NCBI RefSeq assembly: GCF_964340395.1
Contig: NC_135564.1
Location: 22,255,442-22,306,286, forward strand
Length of the DNA: 50,845 nt
DNA from: Glandiceps talaboti
Lineage: Eukaryota; Hemichordata; Enteropneusta; Spengelidae
Direction of reading: 5' to 3'
The position numbers and the translations under genes were made by a program. Under the pieces are notes generated by a model, which had not been told where the DNA came from, ran no database searches, and was given only the letters and a program-made list of their open reading frames with translations. Shown piece after piece: positions 1-11,100 of this stretch; position 1 is the first letter of the stretch, and each line of letters opens with the position of its first letter.

Positions 1-1073
1 TAGTATAAATACTAACAGTACTGGTAGTAATAAAACTAGTACAAATACTAATAGTACTGGTAGTAATAAAACTAGTACAAATACTAACAGTACTGGTAGT
101 AATAAAACTAGTACAAATACTAACAGTACTGGTAGTAATAAAACTAGTACAAATACTAACAATACTGGTAGTAATAAAACTAGTACAAATACTAATAGTA
201 CTGGTAGTAATAAAACTAGTACAAATACTAACAGTACTGGTAGTAATAAAACTAGTACAAATACTAACAGTACTGGTAGTAATAAAACTAGTACAAATAC
301 TAATAATACTGGTAGCAGTAAAACTAGTACAAATACTAACAATACTGGTAGTAATAAAACTAGTACAAATACTAACAGTACTGGTAGTAATAAAACTAGT
401 ACAAATACTAACAATACTGGTAGCAGTAAAACTAGTACAAATACTAACAGTACTGGTAGTAATAAAACTAGTACAAATACTAACAATACTGGTAGTAATA
501 AAACTAGTACAAATACTAACAATACTGGTAGTAATAAAACTAGTACAAATACTAATAGTACTGGTAGTAATAAAACTAGTACAAATACTAACAATACTGG
601 TAGTAATAAAACTAGTACAAATACTAACAATACTGGTAGTAATAAAACTAGTACAAATACTAACAATACTGGTAGCAGTAAAACTAGTACAAATACTAAC
701 AATACTGGTAGTAATAAAACTAGTACAAATACTAACAATACTGGTAGCAGTAAAACTAGTACAAATACTAATAATACTGGTAGTAATAAAACTAGTACAA
801 ATACTAATAGTACTGGTAGCAGTAAAACTAGTACAAATACTAATAATACTGGTAGTAATAAAACTAGTACAAATACTAACAGTACTGGTAGTAATAAAAC
901 TAGTACAAATACTAACAATACTGGTAGCAGTAAAACTAGTACAAATACTAACAATACTGGTAGTAATAAAACTAGTATAAATCCTAACAGTACTGGTAGT
1001 AATAAAACTAGTACAAATACTAACAATACTGGTAGAAATAAAACTAGTACAAATCTAACAGTACTGGTAGTAA
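1..1073 (+). repeat. 36-bp minisatellite, forward frame open (TSTNTNSTGSNK)
   Basis: About 30 head-to-tail copies of a 36 bp unit run off the left edge of the window. The period is exact, with no indel until one base is lost after 1054 in the last copy. In the frame starting at base 2 each unit reads T-S-T-N-T-N-S-T-G-S-N-K and no stop occurs before 1118. Recurrent variants are AAC/AAT and AGT/AGC (silent) and two Ser/Asn exchanges; single copies carry Ile, Pro or Arg changes. The unit holds two N-x-S/T sequons (N-S-T and N-K-T) and is very rich in Ser and Thr, as in mucin-like stalks. No methionine is present, so a start would have to lie outside the window. Two reverse frames are also open, so an open frame alone does not prove coding. 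Confidence 0.9.
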
Positions 1074-1120
1074 TAACGTTAACATTAGTATTACTGATAC
1101 TTTCAAATTCGGCCAAATAG
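2..1120 (+). CDS. possible 3' end of a Thr/Ser/Asn-repeat surface protein (partial, speculative)
   Basis: The forward frame is open over 372 codons from the window edge to TAG at 1118-1120. It holds about 29 copies of a 12-residue T/S/N repeat. After the one-base loss in the last repeat copy the frame continues as LTVLVVITLTLVLLIL and then five more residues. That tail has the look of a C-terminal membrane anchor or a GPI-attachment signal behind a glycosylated repeat domain. Against this, the first seven tail residues simply come from the +1 frame of the same repeat unit, no start or upstream domain is visible, and other arrays in the window are equally free of indels. No family is recognised. 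This may be only a minisatellite that happens to lack stops. Confidence 0.2.
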   Translation, partial: SINTNSTGSNKTSTNTNSTGSNKTSTNTNSTGSNKTSTNTNSTGSNKTSTNTNNTGSNKTSTNTNSTGSNKTSTNTNSTGSNKTSTNTNSTGSNKTSTNTNNTGSSKTSTNTNNTGSNKTSTNTNSTGSNKTSTNTNNTGSSKTSTNTNSTGSNKTSTNTNNTGSNKTSTNTNNTGSNKTSTNTNSTGSNKTSTNTNNTGSNKTSTNTNNTGSNKTSTNTNNTGSSKTSTNTNNTGSNKTSTNTNNTGSSKTSTNTNNTGSNKTSTNTNSTGSSKTSTNTNNTGSNKTSTNTNSTGSNKTSTNTNNTGSSKTSTNTNNTGSNKTSINPNSTGSNKTSTNTNNTGRNKTSTNLTVLVVITLTLVLLILSNSAK

Positions 1121-1671
1121 ATTAGAAAAATATTGGCGGGAATAACGTTCGCTGGAGTTGTGTTCACAAAATAGTACACGAAACTTGTGGGATTCATAGA
1201 TGTCGATAATGGCTGTCGAGTGCTCCTCACAGGAAGACTTTTGACAGTCTCTATTCGAGTTGTGGGTATGCGAAATGCCATACCTATCTATGTTAAATAT
1301 TAAGCGGGAATTTTGTCCGGGAATATTTTCCAACTCGGTAGGATGGATTACAAAAATATTAGTAGAGTTATGTTGACAAATTAGTTCGTGGGATTCATTG
1401 CTGTTGTTGATGGCTGTCGAGTGCTACTCATATGAAGCAATTTGACATATTCGAGTTGTGGTTATTCCATGTGCCATTTTTCAAAATATGTATATCTCTT
1501 GCGAAGCACCGGTTATTCTTTAATATTTAAAGAATGATAGCTGACATAATTCTACAAATTTGTGGTAAATTAACTTGGCAATTACAGAAGGTAAGTTTAT
1601 AGTGTGAAGATATGATTTCTGAAAATTCAACGAAACGTATTAAAAATAGGAAGTAGAGATTGAACAACATG
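1121..1671. other. gene-less spacer with a diverged ~210-bp duplication
   Basis: No gene is visible. Two segments, about 1155-1282 and 1364-1480, are diverged direct copies. They share blocks such as GTGGGATTCAT, ATGGCTGTCGAGTGCT and ATTCGAGTTGTGG in the same order, with small indels between them. The 76-codon reverse frame at 1103-1333 has no recognisable motif. An ordinary old tandem duplication is the simplest reading. Confidence 0.6.
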
Positions 1672-2337
1672 AATTAGTACTACAGTTATACAGAATGGCA
1701 CATCCTGGCATTTAGTACTACAGTGATACAAAATGGCACACCCTTGCATTTAGTACTACAGTGATACAAAATGGCACACCCTTGCATTTAGTACTACAGT
1801 GATACAAAATGGCACACCCTTGCATTTAGTACTACAGTGATACAGAATGGCACACCCTTGCATTTAGTACTACAGTGATACAGAATGGCACAACCTTGTA
1901 TTTAGTACTACAGTGATACAGAATGGCACAACCTTGCATTTAGTACTACAGTGATACAGAATGGCACATCCTGGCATTTAGTACTACAGTGATACAAAAT
2001 GGCACATCCTTGCATTTAGTACTACAGTTATACAGAATGGCACAACCTTGCATTTAGTACTACAGTGATACAGAATGGCACATCCTGGCATTTAGTATGA
2101 ATCAATTTAGTACTACAGTGATACAGAATGGCACAACCTTGTATTTAGTACTACAGTGATACAGAATGGTACACCCTTGCATTTAGTACTACAGTGATAC
2201 AGAATGGCACACCCTTGTATTTAGTACTACAGTGATACAGAATGGCACACCCTTGCATTTAGTACTACAATGATACAGAATGGCACATCCTGGCATTTAG
2301 TACTACAGTGATATAGAATGGCACAACCTGGCATTTA
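1672..2337 (+). repeat. 38-bp minisatellite
   Basis: About 17 copies of a 38 bp unit containing TTTAGTACTACAGTGATACA followed by GAATGGCACACCCTTGCA. Copies differ by a few substitutions, mainly CCCTTGCA versus TCCTGGCA, and there is one short insertion near 2091-2108. The unit length is not a multiple of three and every frame is soon interrupted, so it is non-coding. Confidence 0.9.
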
Positions 2338-2739
2338 GTTTTGGACCCAAGCTGAAGAGGCATTTTTATCATACGATTCTTTGCACGACTAGAATGTACA
2401 ACACGAAAGTTGTGCCAAGTCATATTCATTCGCACACGATTTAACCAATATCATTCAATTATTCAAATTGCTCAGAATTAGCATTGAAAGTACTCATAGT
2501 CACTCAGTAGTCACGTCTGTCCGGTGACAAACGCACCTCAGAATGTCGGCGACGTCACCGATTCTCGGAGGAACTTCACTGGCGCCGCCACATTTTAGAC
2601 GACAAAGGGAAACAATGAAACATGAACAAAATACTTGAACGTACAGACAAACGACAGCTGAATGTTTTATTTTAAATCTTGCAAGAACGATTTGATTTTC
2701 ATAAAATAATTGCAAACATGAATGCCTCCCGTAATGGAA
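2338..2739. other. unique spacer, no gene seen
   Basis: Unique AT-rich sequence between two arrays. A 71-codon reverse frame at 2500-2715 resembles nothing known and has no supporting signals. Confidence 0.5.
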
Positions 2740-3935
2740 TCACTAATTATGCAAATAACTCATTAAACTAAAAAAAATATGGTTACAGGCTTTGTTTTTG
2801 GACAAGCGTGCTTTCTTAGGTTAATGTATGTAAGAGTGTATGATACTGCTTAATTACTGAATATCGTTCATTATTCAAAATCCCCATTAAAGGTAAAGGT
2901 TGTAGCAACAAACTTCATAGGACAGGTGCATATTGTTATGGTTAACATGTGTACTGAATTATATTGAAATTCAAGTATGCATTCTTATGACATATCCTAA
3001 TTACCGAAAATCATTAATCATGCAAATTAGTTATTAACACTGTAATGGTACATCAACAAAAACTTTATAGGGCATATAAACTTTGTTTATGTTTAATGTA
3101 TGAAGTAAATTCTATTGAAATTGAAGTATGCAGTCTTAAGATATAACCTAATTACCGAAAATAATTAATTATGCAAATTATTCACTAAATCTTTTAAGTG
3201 AAATCAACAACTTTCAAAGGAGATATGCACTCTGTTATGTTTAACGTATGTACTAAATTGTATTGAAATTGAAGTGTGCAGTCTTAAGATATAGCCTAAT
3301 TACCGAAACTTATTAATTATGCAAATTATTCATTAACACTGTAAGGTACATCAACTAACTTTATAGGACATACACAATTTGTTATGGTTAATGTATGAAC
3401 TGAATTGTATTGAAATTGAAGTATGCAGTCGTAAGATATAGCCTAAGTACAAAGAATCATTAATTATGCAAATTATTCATTAACACTGTAAGGTACATCA
3501 ACTAACTTTACAGGACATACACAATTTGTTATGGTTAATGTATGCACTGAATTGTACTGAAATTGAAGTATGCAGTTGTAAGATATAGCCTAATTACCAA
3601 GAATCATTTATTATGCAATAATTCATTAACACTGAAAGGTACATCAACAAGCTTTACAGGACATATGCTATTGTTACGGTTAACGTGTGTACTGAATTAT
3701 ATTGAAATTGAAGTATGTATTCTTAAGATATAGCCTAATTACCGAAAATCATTATGCAAATTATTCATTAACACTGTAAGGTACATCAACAAACTTGATA
3801 GGACAAATGTGTGTTCTTATGTTTAATGAATATACTAACTTATATTGAAATTGAAGAATGCAGTCTTAATTTATTGCTTAATTAGTTGATTTCATTGATA
3901 TGCAAATTTCCCTAATTAACAAGAACAGATCTCGC
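2740..3935 (+). repeat. diverged ~147-bp tandem array with repeated ATGCAAAT octamers
   Basis: Eight or so diverged units of about 141-151 bp. Each carries a block like CTAATTACCGAAAATCATTA, then ATGCAAATTATTCATTAACA, then a GGTACATCAAC block and a TATTGAAATTGAAGTATGCA block. Exact ATGCAAAT octamers lie at 2749, 3020, 3171, 3319, 3466, 3754 and 3900, with a mutated one near 3613. Divergence between units is much higher than in the neighbouring arrays, so the array is old. It runs directly into the tail at 3936-4111. Confidence 0.8.
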
Positions 3936-4044
3936 TCAAAAACTACTCAGGTCTAGCCATTGCCCCATACAATATATATGTACTAAATTTCATTGTAATT
4001 GAGCCAGCCGTTTTTAAGAAAATGGTGACACAGACAGACAGACA

Positions 4045-4081
<37 letters not shown>

Positions 4082-4111
4082 GGACACATGACAGACACAC
4101 AGACAGACATC
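3936..4111 (+). mobile_element. retroposon-like 3' tail with GACA/CA microsatellite
   Basis: The segment has TCTAGCCATT, then AAATTTCATTGTAATTGAGC, then CAGCCGTTTTTAAGAAAATG, then GTGACACAGACAGACAGACA, and ends in a CA/GACA tract. The same order recurs at 47765-47887 and in weaker form at 26790-26972. A fixed tail ending in a microsatellite fits the 3' end of a dispersed non-autonomous element. No reverse transcriptase is present here and the class is not established. Confidence 0.55.
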
Positions 4112-4202
4112 CCGTACCCTCACAGGAGGTAAAAATAAGGCACAATGTTTTTCTCGTGTAAAGTATAGAGCATTCTTTTATATTTAGTGTAAATGTATCA
4201 CA

Positions 4203-6620
4203 ATAGTAAATAGAGGTGACTGTCACCATAGTAACGTAGAGGTGACTGTCACCATAGTAACGTAGAGGTGACTGTCACCATAGTAACGTAGAGGTGACTC
4301 ACAATAGTGACATAGAGGTGACTGTCACCATAGTAATGTAGAGGTGATTGTCACCATAGTAACGTAGATGTGACTGTCACCACAGACACGTAGAGGTGAC
4401 TGTCACCACAGAAACGTAGAGTTGACTGTAACCATAGTAACGTAGAGGTGACTGTCACCATAGTAATGTAGAGGTGACTGTCACCATAGTAATGTAGAGG
4501 TGATTGTCACCATAGTAACGTAGAGGTGACTCACCATAGTAACGTAGAGGTGACTGTCACCATAGTAACGTAGATGTGACTGTCACCACAGACACGTAGA
4601 GGTGACTGTCACCACAGAAACGTAGAGTTGACTGTAACCATAGTAACGTAGAGGTGACTGTCACCACAGAAACGTAGAGTTGACTGTCACCATAGTAACA
4701 CAGAGGTGACTGTCACCATAGTAACGTAGAGGTGACTGTAACCATAGTAACGTAGAGGTGACTGTCACCACAGAAACGTAGAGGTGTCTGTCACCACAGT
4801 AACGTAGAGGTGACTGTCACCATAGTAACGTAGAGGTGACTATCACAATAGTAACGTAGAGGTGACTGTCACCACAGTAACGGAGGTGACTGTCACCACA
4901 GAAACGTAGAGGTGACTGTCACCGTAGTAACGTAGAGGTGACTCACCACAGAAACGTAGAGGTGACTGTCACCATAGTAACGCAGATGTGACTGTCACCA
5001 TAGTAAAGTAGAGGTGACTGTAACCATAGTAACGTAGAGGTGACTGTCACCACAGAAACGTAGAGGTGTCTGTCACCACAGTAACGTAGAGGTGATTGTC
5101 ACCATAGTAACGTAGAGGTGACTCACCATAGTAACGTAGAGGTGACTGTCACCATAGTAACGTAGATGTGACTGTCACCACAGACACGTAGAGGTGACTG
5201 TCACCACAGAAACGTAGAGTTGACTGTAACCATAGTAACGTAGAGGTGACTGTCACCACAGAAACGTAGAGTTGACTGTCACCATAGTAACACAGAGGTG
5301 ACTGTCACCATAGTAACGTAGAGGTGACTGTAACCATAGTAACGTAGAGGTGACTGTCACCACAGAAACGTAGAGGTGTCTGTCACCACAGTAACGTAGA
5401 GGTGACTGTCACCATAGTAACGTAGAGGTGACTATCACAATAGTAACGTAGAGGTGACTGTCACCACAGTAACGGAGGTGACTGTCACCACAGAAACGTA
5501 GAGGTGACTGTCACCGTAGTAACGTAGAGGTGACTCACCACAGAAACGTAGAGGTGACTGTCACCATAGTAACGCAGATGTGACTGTCACCATAGTAAAG
5601 TAGAGGTGACTGTAACCATAGTAACGTAGAGGTGACTCACAATAGAAACGTAGAGGTGACTGTCACCGTAGTAATGTAGAGGTGACTGTCATCACAGAAA
5701 CGTAGAGGTGACTGTCACCACAGTAACGGTGGTGACTGTCACCACAGAAACGTAGAGGTGACTGTCACCATAGTAACGTAGAGGTGACTGTCACCATAGT
5801 AACGTAGAGGTGACTGTCACAATAGTAACGTAGAGGTGACTGTCACCATAGTAACGCAGATGTGACTGTCACCATAGTAAAGTAGAGGTGACTGTAACCA
5901 TAGTAACGTAGAGGTGACTGTCACCACAGAAACGGAGAGGTGACTGTCACCACAGAAACGTAGAGGTGACTGTCACCACAGTAACGTAGAGGTGACTGTC
6001 ACCATAGTAACGTAGAGGTGACTGTCACCATAGTAACGTAGAGGTGACTGTCACCATAGTAACGTAGAGGTGACTGTCACCATAGTAACGTAGAGGTGAC
6101 TGTCACAATAGTAACGTAGAGGTGACTGTCACCACAGTAACGGAGGTGACTGTCACCACAGAAACGTAGAGGTGACTGTCATCACAGAAACGTAGAGGTG
6201 ACTGTCACAATAGTAACATAGAGGTGACTGTCACCACAGAAACGTAGAGGTGACTGTCACAATAGTAACGGAGGTGACTGTCACCACAGAAACGTAGAGG
6301 TGACTGTCACCACAGAAACGTAGAGGTGACTGTCATCATAGTAACATAGAGGTGACTGTCATCATAGTAACGTAGAGGTGACTGTCACCGTAGTAATGTA
6401 GAGGTGACTATCACCACAGAAACGTAGAGGTGACTGTCACCGTAGTAATGTAGAGGTGACTGTCAGCATAGTAACGTAGAGGTGACTGTCACCGTAGTAA
6501 TGTAGAGGTGACTGTCATCACAGAAACGTAGAGGTGACTGACACCGTAGTAATGTAGAGGTGACTGTCATCACAGAAACGTAGAGGTGACTGTCACCGTA
6601 GTAATGTAGAGGTGACTGTT
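4203..6620 (+). repeat. 26-bp minisatellite with a palindromic core and a 592-bp higher-order duplication
   Basis: About 93 copies of a 26 bp unit, GTAACGTAGAGGTGACTGTC plus ACCATA. Common variants are CACAGAAACG for the start, loss of GTCAC-type blocks, and GAT for GAG. Each full unit contains the 13 bp palindrome GGTGACTGTCACC. A stretch of roughly 540 bp starting at 4501 recurs almost unchanged from 5093, an offset of 592 bp, showing that the array grew by segmental as well as unit duplication. All frames are interrupted. Confidence 0.9.
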
Positions 6621-7687
6621 AACTTCTCATTTTTTTTCTCACAGGGTTAAACATGGGTTTGCAACCATTTTATTCGGGTCTGTAGCAGTACTCACTCTGA
6701 AACACTTTGAAATAGGATGGATCTCAGCAGATCGCCATTTCTTTGTAATCCAATGTATATAGTTTAAGTTTCAAAAAGATCAATAAACTAACAAGGACTA
6801 TTTGGAGGTTTATGTCAATCTATACAGGTGGAAGACTGTCACGTGACACGGATATGGATTTGATGTTTATTTCAAAGACAAAACTGTGTTACTTCTCAAA
6901 GATGAGATGAACTTTTGTTGGAAGATTTTGGCTAAAAACACAGTTTTACACATTATAAACACAATATATGAAAATGTCTCCGAAATCTATATTTACTGGT
7001 TTACATGATGTAACCAGTTTTTGCTTTGTCATGTTGCCTCTATTTAGATACACGACCTGGCTATTTAGATCAAGCTATTCAACTAGTCCAAACTACCAAC
7101 TTTGACATTGACAGTGTACGTAACATTTATAAAGACACAGTTCATATATAGATTGTCAGCTTTGCTTCTATGATAATGACCACACTTCATTGTTGTCAGT
7201 CCGTGCTATGCCTAAGTTTCTATTGTTCAATGTAGTTGTAGACTGCCATTATCAATTAAGCTGTCTATCCTCGCATTTCATCGATAAATGGGACTATAAC
7301 ATTATTCACTTTTTACATTTTTGGGGTACAAGGTCGTCAACTCAAAGTCGCACGGACTGAAATTAAATACAATTATATATCGACCTTTTCTCACAAACTA
7401 TAGTCTAAATGGAAGGAAAAAGGAACTATAACAAAGTTTACAAATTCAATAAATCATTCGTTTAATTCAAATACCGTAAACTAAAGAATGTATATTTGCT
7501 ATGTGACAAACAAAAACTATGAATGTAGAAAGTTTTGATGTAGTACACACACGGTGCACCTTTAAAAATAATTTTGTTATTGTTAAAGAAATATTTAACA
7601 ATACTGTTCAATGAATGTAAGTATAGGTCTTTACGTATGGTTAGATAATCTAACCCAGTTTATATTTTATTTGGTCCTAAGTAGCCT
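6621..7687. other. unique spacer, no gene seen
   Basis: AT-rich unique DNA starting with a T-rich stretch after the array. No reading frame above 60 codons, no RNA gene and no repeat was recognised. Confidence 0.5.
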
Positions 7688-8176
7688 TTAGCAAACAGGC
7701 TAGCATATCAGCCCTGTAAACAGGCTAGCATATCAGCCACGTAAACAGGCTAGCATATCAGCCATGTAAACAGGCTAGCACATCAGCCCTGTAAACAGGC
7801 TAGCATATCAGCCCTGTAAACAGGCTAGCATACCAGCCCTGTAAACAGGCTAGCATATCAGCCCTGTAAACAGGCTAGCATATCAGCCACGTAAACAGGC
7901 TAGCATATCAGCCACGTAAACAGGCTAGCACATCAGCCACGTAAACAGGCTAGCATATCAGCCACGTAAACAGGCTAGCATATCAGCCCTGTAAACAGGC
8001 TAGCATATCAGCCCTGTAAACAGGCTAGCATATCAGCCCTATAAACAGGCTAGCATATCAGCCCTGTAAACAGGCTAGCATATCAGCCCTATAAACAGGC
8101 TAGCATACCAGCCCTGTAAACAGGCTAGAACATCAGCCCTGTAAACAGGCTAGCATATCAGCCACGTAAACAGGCG
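7688..8176 (+). repeat. 25-bp minisatellite
   Basis: About 19.5 copies of a 25 bp unit, GTAAACAGGCTAGCATATCA plus GCCCT, with no indels. Variation is mostly CT versus AC at the end of the unit and TAT versus CAC or TAC in the middle. The period is not a multiple of three. Confidence 0.92.
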
Positions 8177-11100
8177 TATTGGTCGTTACTAGATTTATGT
8201 TGTAGGCCAGCTGCACATGTAAGTGATGGCCACAATACCTTGTAACAAGAGGAAAATGCCATATATCATTTTGACGTAATGACACCGTCAACAAATCGAC
8301 TTCATTTCCACTGCATAAACAATCAATTAACAGCCAATAAAACGTTCACTTAATTTGATGTAAATTAATGATACTTTACCGCAAACCTATTTTGAGCGTC
8401 CGCTAGGCTATCGTACAATATTAACCAGCGTGCAGGCGGGACAATTTTAGAGGGAAAATGGATTTATATTTCGTCAGCCCATTTAGTTTGACGCTGGTAA
8501 ATTTTTGTTGGCTTCAAATTGTGAAAAGCAATACGTTTGATAGAAGGGTGTACATGTAGACGATATTGAGAACAAAAAAGGAGACAATCTGTTGTTCTGC
8601 ATGGATGGAGTAGTATGTATATACTAGTGATTGGCGTTGAAAATTTCAAACGAGAGAGTCTATCTCAACACCTGGCCTTTTCCAAGTTTCCGTTTCGTTT
8701 TGTATTAACCTTGAAGCTGTTCGTTTCTTTATGAGTGGCGACAAGCCATCGTATGGTTTGCTTAGGAACTGATCGACCTCATTGTTACATGGCAAAATTA
8801 GGTTTTGATGTCGAAAATTGCTCTCTTTTTGTGATTTGGCCTTGCAATAAATAAGCAGCCAGACGATCTGGTCCCAATTAAACAAACCAAAAATATGCGG
8901 GTTCCAGTTAAACATATTGGCCCTACAAACATCGAGCATGTGCTTGAGACCGTATGAACAAAGACTCACTTTTCCGTAAAAAATGAATTTGATCGTTTAA
9001 ACTAATTACAAGTAGATAGTGGCCATATGCGTAAACACGATGGGAGACGTGCTACGACGAAACGACGATAAAATAGAAACGATAAAAATGGAAATAAAAG
9101 GTATTGTATGACGTAGCACAGCATGGTTGTGATTGATGATTGAGTTTGATTTGGCGCCAACCTTACAAATCGCTCTATCAGCTTACACTTTCCATTTAGA
9201 AAGAAAAATAGCTTGAATCGTTCAAACTTCTTTCAGCTGAATTTTTTGTGAATTCTTTACAGTTCTATAGTCGCTAATCGGATATGTTCCTCTCGTACAC
9301 ATCACCCACTTTCACGGATAATAGGTGGAACTCTGTTCGAAAGATTATTCTACAGGCAGTCATAAAATTCGACCACGAAGAATGCCGAGCCAGTCGTATC
9401 GTTGATGTGTAAATAACACAAAAGATACACACAGCCAATCAACTTCTTGTGTTGTTACCCTAACCTTTGACCCTATACATTCTGCGTCGAGACGTTGGTG
9501 ATATTTTCCTTGAATTCCTTTTTCATTCATCTTCTACGCAAGAACGACCTCCATGCTCATTGATTTGTTTTTGGCAAAACTTACATCAATGTATAGTTCA
9601 CACGTTGTCAACAAGATTCTCTTTTAAAAACACACACTGAATATTGACAATTTTTTCCTGGTCCAACATTGGCCAAATCAGAGCCCTAGCTTTCTTTCCA
9701 AAAGTAGGAATAGAATATATAGAACAGTAGTAATGTAATGTGTTGATAAAAAGATTCAATTTATAGAAGTTGATGTAAATATGAATCGGTTATCATAGAC
9801 ATGAGAGATTGTAAACTAAGCTACCAAATTTTAGACGAGAACAAAATGATCTACTAACGGTTTTATGGTTTGATTGCACAGACATTTTCTCTGAGGTTTG
9901 TCTCGTACACACGTTCACAGGGGAATAAATATTGGTTTTAATGGGAGATTATCAGCCTATCCACTCTGTTGCTCCGCTATCACCAACCTTATCGCTCATC
10001 TGCAATTACGACATACATACAACCCCTCTCAGTCTGTCTGCCGTCAACTAGTCACAAGTGGTTGCCCTAAGTCAAATTTACGCGCGCATTGTATGTTTAC
10101 TTTGTGGTTTGGTCGTCGAAATAACCATAGTCAATTGCACACGCGAATATTGTATTTGTAAATCGATCATTAAAAAATCATGTTTTATATATATTGAAGT
10201 GTACGAGGTCGGAAGTCGTAATTTTTCCCCCTCGGTTTTCTTAAATACATGATTTAAAAAAAATGTTTGTTATAACAAAGTACATATATATCTTCCAATC
10301 TCCCACCTTTGGGCATTATTTAGTTCACAGCGAAAGTTTTAGCCACAAAACGTAGCTTTGCTTAAAGAATTTGTGAATGATACTTTAAACCAAGATCATT
10401 TAAATTCGTTCCATCTTTTAAAGGAATGCGAGATGTTGAGAAGTATTTTCTGAGCTCTGCCTTGTGAACAACTGTGCTATTAAAATCAAATTACATGGTA
10501 AGATAAGTTGATGATACAGGGACTGATTTGAAGTGTTATACAACGTTAGGACAATAAGTTATTACATTGCAACGAAAGTTGAACTTTAATGGTAAGCATT
10601 CGATAATATCTGTTGTATTTAATAGTATCCCCGCTGTCTCCGAAAAGGAGAGGGATTACAATAGCTCTTATTTTGACTTCTTCCTCTCCTACCATCGTTC
10701 CTTTAACCCCAAGTACATGAAGTATTGGATCTCGTCAATGCTTGCTTCGAACAAAACATCAAGGTTAATACTAGCAAGTTGATAAGCGACTCCCTTCATT
10801 CCTCGGGGAGACTGCCTTTGCGACCTAAACTTTTCAAAATTCTTTCTTTTAGACCTCAGCTTACAATAATGATATACCTTGGAGAGAAGCTAACATTTTG
10901 CCAGTCAGGCATCTGGTTTATTGATATATTGGTATCCTGGGGTAGAATTAACATTGTTTGTAGACTGTACCATATCTGACAACTTCCATATCGCCTTGCT
11001 AGGATTACCCAGGTCATAGGTAATGACCTTACATGCAACAATTAACCCCAAGAGAGGCATGTGGCAATTATTTCCGCTAGTCCCACGTGGTGTCGGTTTA

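Noticed and set aside
4203-8176. CRISPR-like regular repeats
   Set aside because: Units are contiguous with no unique spacers and the DNA is clearly eukaryotic; these are minisatellites.
8646-8969. 107-codon reverse frame in unique sequence
   Set aside because: No recognisable domain, no promoter or splice context; length is not surprising in 50 kb.
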